Shown: positions 14,357 to 16,189 of the stretch, piece by piece
Position numbering within the stretch: the first letter of the stretch is position 1
How the letters are laid out: each line of letters opens with the position of its first letter
Assembly: GCA_019894875.1 (NCBI GenBank)
Contig: JAGXNR010000059.1
Span: forward strand, 1-16,189
Length of the DNA: 16,189 bases
Direction of reading: 5' to 3'
Origin: Promethearchaeota archaeon
Lineage (GTDB): Archaea; Asgardarchaeota; Lokiarchaeia; Sigynarchaeales; SOKP01
Made by a program: the position numbers and the translations under genes
Notes under the pieces: generated by a model
Database searches by the model: none
Told to the model about the DNA's origin: nothing
What the model saw: the letters and a program-made list of their open reading frames with translations, nothing else

Positions 14357-15334
14357 TTACTCTTTATTTTCTGTTACAGGTAATCCCATTCTTTTACGGA
14401 TTCTTTCTTGTATTTCTGGTTTCATATATTGTAAATCTTCAAGAAGCTTCTTCATACCTTCTTGTGCTCGCTCAGCGATTATTTTTTGATCTTCTGGATC
14501 TAACATTTGCACCATTTCAAGATACCTTTGTTGACTTTCTTGAGGATATTGGGGAATTCTTCCAGACAATAATCCCCCGTCTACTTTTAGTGTTATACCT
14601 GATATAAAGTTACTTGAATCGCTTGCTAGAAATAATGCTGCATTAGCAATATCTACGGGTAAACCTGCTCTTCTAATAGCCTGTAGCTCATCAAGATTTC
14701 CCTTCATTAATTCCGCAACTTTTTCAGCAGCATTTCGCGATAAACCCATTCCCTGCCCGAATATACCAGTAGCAATTCCCCCTGGTGCAATTGCATTCGC
14801 TCTAATCCCAAATAATCCTAATTCTACAGCAGCAATTCGAACAAGGTTAATAATTGCGGCTTTAGAAAGTGAATACGGTAATGTTCCCATACCTTGTTGA
14901 AAACCTGCTACAGAGCTTGTACAAATGAAGCATCCCGAACCTTGTTTTTTCATTATTGGTATAGAATATTTCATGTATAAGAAGGCCGCTCGAAGGTGAA
15001 TAGCAACCGTATGATCAAATTCATCAGTAGGAACATCTTCAATACCTCCTGGTGGGCCTGGATTACCCGCATTTGAGAATACAATATCAAGTCGACCAAA
15101 TTTTTCAATAGCCAATTCAATAGATTTTTTGATGTTTGACTCTTGAGACACGTCAGTATGAATATATATTGCATTAGGTCCGAGTTGATTAGCGGTTTTC
15201 TCACCCATTTCATCCCAAATATCTGCCATTACAACCCCTTTAGCCCCTTCATCTATAAAAAGTTTTGAGGTTGCTCTACCTATCCCCCCAGCTGCTCCTG
15301 TAATAAGAGCTACTTTCCCATCTAACTTATTCAT
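14357..15334 (-). CDS. Short-chain dehydrogenase/reductase 2, tandem paralogue
   Basis: A 325-residue SDR starting at ATG 15334 (MNKLDGKVALITG). The motifs sit at the same residue numbers as in SDR 1: TGAAGGIG 12-19, D38, NAG 88-90, S141, Y154, K158, and the same His replacing the catalytic-tetrad Asn (AIHLRA, H113). It also carries the same acidic-basic helical tail after residue 260, ending KRMGLPVTENKE. Differences cluster near residues 201-218 (substrate-lid region), where SDR 1 has a Trp and SDR 2 does not. This suggests a recent duplication with some substrate divergence. SDR 1 follows 133 bp downstream on the same strand, then the OFA permease. There is no Shine-Dalgarno site; a TATA-like TAAATATTTTA lies just upstream. 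Function as for SDR 1. Confidence 0.92.
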   Translation of the reverse strand: MNKLDGKVALITGAAGGIGRATSKLFIDEGAKGVVMADIWDEMGEKTANQLGPNAIYIHTDVSQESNIKKSIELAIEKFGRLDIVFSNAGNPGPPGGIEDVPTDEFDHTVAIHLRAAFLYMKYSIPIMKKQGSGCFICTSSVAGFQQGMGTLPYSLSKAAIINLVRIAAVELGLFGIRANAIAPGGIATGIFGQGMGLSRNAAEKVAELMKGNLDELQAIRRAGLPVDIANAALFLASDSSNFISGITLKVDGGLLSGRIPQYPQESQQRYLEMVQMLDPEDQKIIAERAQEGMKKLLEDLQYMKPEIQERIRKRMGLPVTENKE

Positions 15335-15369
15335 AATTATTATTAAATATTTTATTTTTAAATACTTTA

Positions 15370-15492
15370 ATGATTAGATTTAGGAGAATAGAAAGTTACA
15401 CTTAAGTCACTGTTATTAAAGATGAAACTGAAGAACACGCCAATATAAAAGTTACCTATAAGAACTATCCCTATCCTGATGATTTTAAATAA
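15370..15492 (+). pseudogene. Possible relic small ORF with one internal stop
   Basis: A plus-strand frame reads MIRFRRIESYT, then TAA (15403-15405), then continues with a coding-like run VTVIKDETEEHANIKVTY and a Pro/Tyr-rich end KNYPYPDDFK before TAA (15490-15492). The part after the internal stop has no standard start codon. It may be a decayed small gene or chance; nothing else fills the 187-bp gap between SDR 2 and the zinc ribbon. Confidence 0.22.
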
Positions 15493-15521
15493 ATTTTGAA
15501 CTAATGGAAATTTATAAATCT

Positions 15522-15746
15522 CTATTTTCTCATTTTCAGACGATCATTGTAATAATATCTTCTTCGACGTCTATACGGTTTTTCTGGTCTGTTCAGAAAA
15601 CATTCAGGGCAATAAGGGATTATTAAAGGATCTTCCCATAGATCTTGAGCTCGTTTAGCGGTAATCGTAGGATTATCTCTTAAAAATATTTGAAACGGTA
15701 TTATTCGACCACAATCTCCACACCTTTTAGGTTGTAACTGCAGCAT
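15522..15746 (-). CDS. Small zinc-ribbon protein with LWE motif (copy B)
   Basis: This 74-residue protein starts at ATG 15746. Cys pairs are C9-x2-C12-G and C46-x2-C49; between them F18, F21 and L36-W37-E38 sit at exactly the offsets seen in the copy at 4898-5095, and both have Ile four to five residues before the second pair. The C-terminal tail is strongly basic and Tyr-rich (KPYRRRRRYYYNDRLKMRK), unlike copy A, which suggests nucleic-acid or ribosome binding. A perfect ten-base palindrome, AACCTAGGTT (15754-15763), lies seven bases before the start. It is flanked by SDR 2 and a surface-protein gene, with no obvious operon. Zn binding by four Cys is inferred; the precise role is unknown. 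Confidence 0.78.
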   Translation of the reverse strand: MLQLQPKRCGDCGRIIPFQIFLRDNPTITAKRAQDLWEDPLIIPYCPECFLNRPEKPYRRRRRYYYNDRLKMRK

Positions 15747-15753
15747 TGATAGA

Positions 15754-15763
15754 AACCTAGGTT
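15754..15763. promoter_or_regulatory. Ten-base perfect palindrome upstream of zinc-ribbon copy B
   Basis: AACCTAGGTT is fully self-complementary and sits seven bases before the start codon. It could be a regulator site; chance is possible. Confidence 0.2.
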
Positions 15764-15899
15764 ATTTATAACTTATCTCTAAGGAAATGAGGTAATTAAA
15801 AGGCGAGAGAGTCACCAATTACTATAAATGTTTTTCTACTAAATTGAAGTATTCATATTCCTGAAAAAAAGAGGAAAAAAAAATATGACTAATTAGGAT

Positions 15900-16189
15900 T
15901 TATTTTCTTTTTAGTTTTGTGACTACATAAATGATTGAAACAACAGAAATTAATCCAATTATAACGAATGGATCGTATCCAGGTATTCCAGATGAACCAG
16001 CTGGTGATCCCACACGTAATTGAGTGCTTATGTAAGCTTTATTATTATTTTCATTTCCTTCATCAACTTCATCATTAACATCAATGATCCATCCAATATA
16101 GTATAACCCTACTGTAATATTAGGGAATATTCCAGTCCACTCTACATTTCCAAAAGATCCATTTAAAAGCGGTGCAAGAGTATCAGAAC
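15900..16189 (-). CDS. C-terminal part of a surface protein: CARDB-like domain plus membrane anchor
   Basis: A minus-strand frame enters from the right edge and ends at TAA (15900-15902), giving 95 residues. The first part, with PNITVGLYYIGWIIDVNDE and VDEGNENNNKAY, matches the end of a CARDB-type beta-sandwich repeat, whose hallmark is G-x-Y, then D, then E-x-N-E-x-N-N. A Gly/Ser/Pro linker (SPAGSSGIPGY) leads to one hydrophobic helix (PFVIIGLISVVSIIYVV) and a basic end (TKLKRK). Linker, IPGY-type motif, helix and basic tail is the archaeal C-terminal anchoring plan and is, as I recall, frequent in Asgard surface proteins. The bulk of the protein would be outside the cell. The N-terminal part is outside the window, so ligand or adhesion partner is unknown. 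Confidence 0.8.
   Translation of the reverse strand, partial: SDTLAPLLNGSFGNVEWTGIFPNITVGLYYIGWIIDVNDEVDEGNENNNKAYISTQLRVGSPAGSSGIPGYDPFVIIGLISVVSIIYVVTKLKRK

Noticed and set aside
1..16189. tRNA, rRNA, CRISPR array, insertion sequence or defence operon
   Set aside because: No cloverleaf-like, rRNA-like or regularly spaced repeat pattern, and no transposase, Cas or restriction gene motifs were found on either strand by reading.

Overview
The window is AT-rich (roughly one third G+C by eye) and gene-dense. Its signals look archaeal: TATA-like boxes, few and scattered Shine-Dalgarno sites, and several TTG starts beside in-frame ATGs. An archaeal-style C-terminal surface anchor (IPGY, one membrane helix, a short basic tail), many small zinc-ribbon proteins, paired nitroreductases and short-chain dehydrogenases, and a reductive-dehalogenase/QueG-like iron-sulfur protein together suggest an anaerobic Asgard (Lokiarchaeia-like) archaeon. 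That assignment is inference from recalled gene content; no rRNA or other marker gene is present.

Left part (1-2290): the 5' end of an unknown minus-strand gene leaves the left edge. Then come a two-helix membrane protein that may be SLATT-like, a 42-residue zinc-ribbon protein, a 70-residue hypothetical, a repeat-bearing intergenic stretch with a possible small minus-strand gene, and an unknown 158-residue protein.

Middle (2290-9080): pyruvate kinase is followed by a clear stem-loop, a four-helix membrane protein, a Trp-rich unknown protein and a small zinc ribbon. An amino-acid section follows. It holds nitroreductase 1 (minus), a threonine/serine-dehydratase-type PLP enzyme (plus), an apparently frameshifted Cys/His-rich small gene, nitroreductase 2 (minus), a 43-residue protein with a palindrome at its start, and a class I aminotransferase (minus). 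Pyruvate kinase, the dehydratase and the aminotransferase all lead to or from 2-oxoacids, which fits amino-acid fermentation or interconversion, but the genes do not form one operon.

Right part (9080-16189): an MFS permease and the corrinoid/Fe-S reductase-like protein lie on the plus strand. On the minus strand are two tandem duplicated short-chain dehydrogenases with an unusual shared helical C-terminal tail. An OFA-type (oxalate/formate antiporter family) permease lies directly downstream of them. This three-gene block reads like an uptake-and-oxidation module for a small hydroxylated or carboxylated substrate. A second zinc ribbon, a gap-free paralogue of the one at 4898-5095, and the C-terminus of a surface-anchored protein close the window.

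I see no tRNA, rRNA, CRISPR array, transposase or defence operon. The less ordinary content is the small-protein layer (zinc ribbons, a Cys/His-rich frameshifted ORF, the 43-residue protein) and the modified SDR pair.
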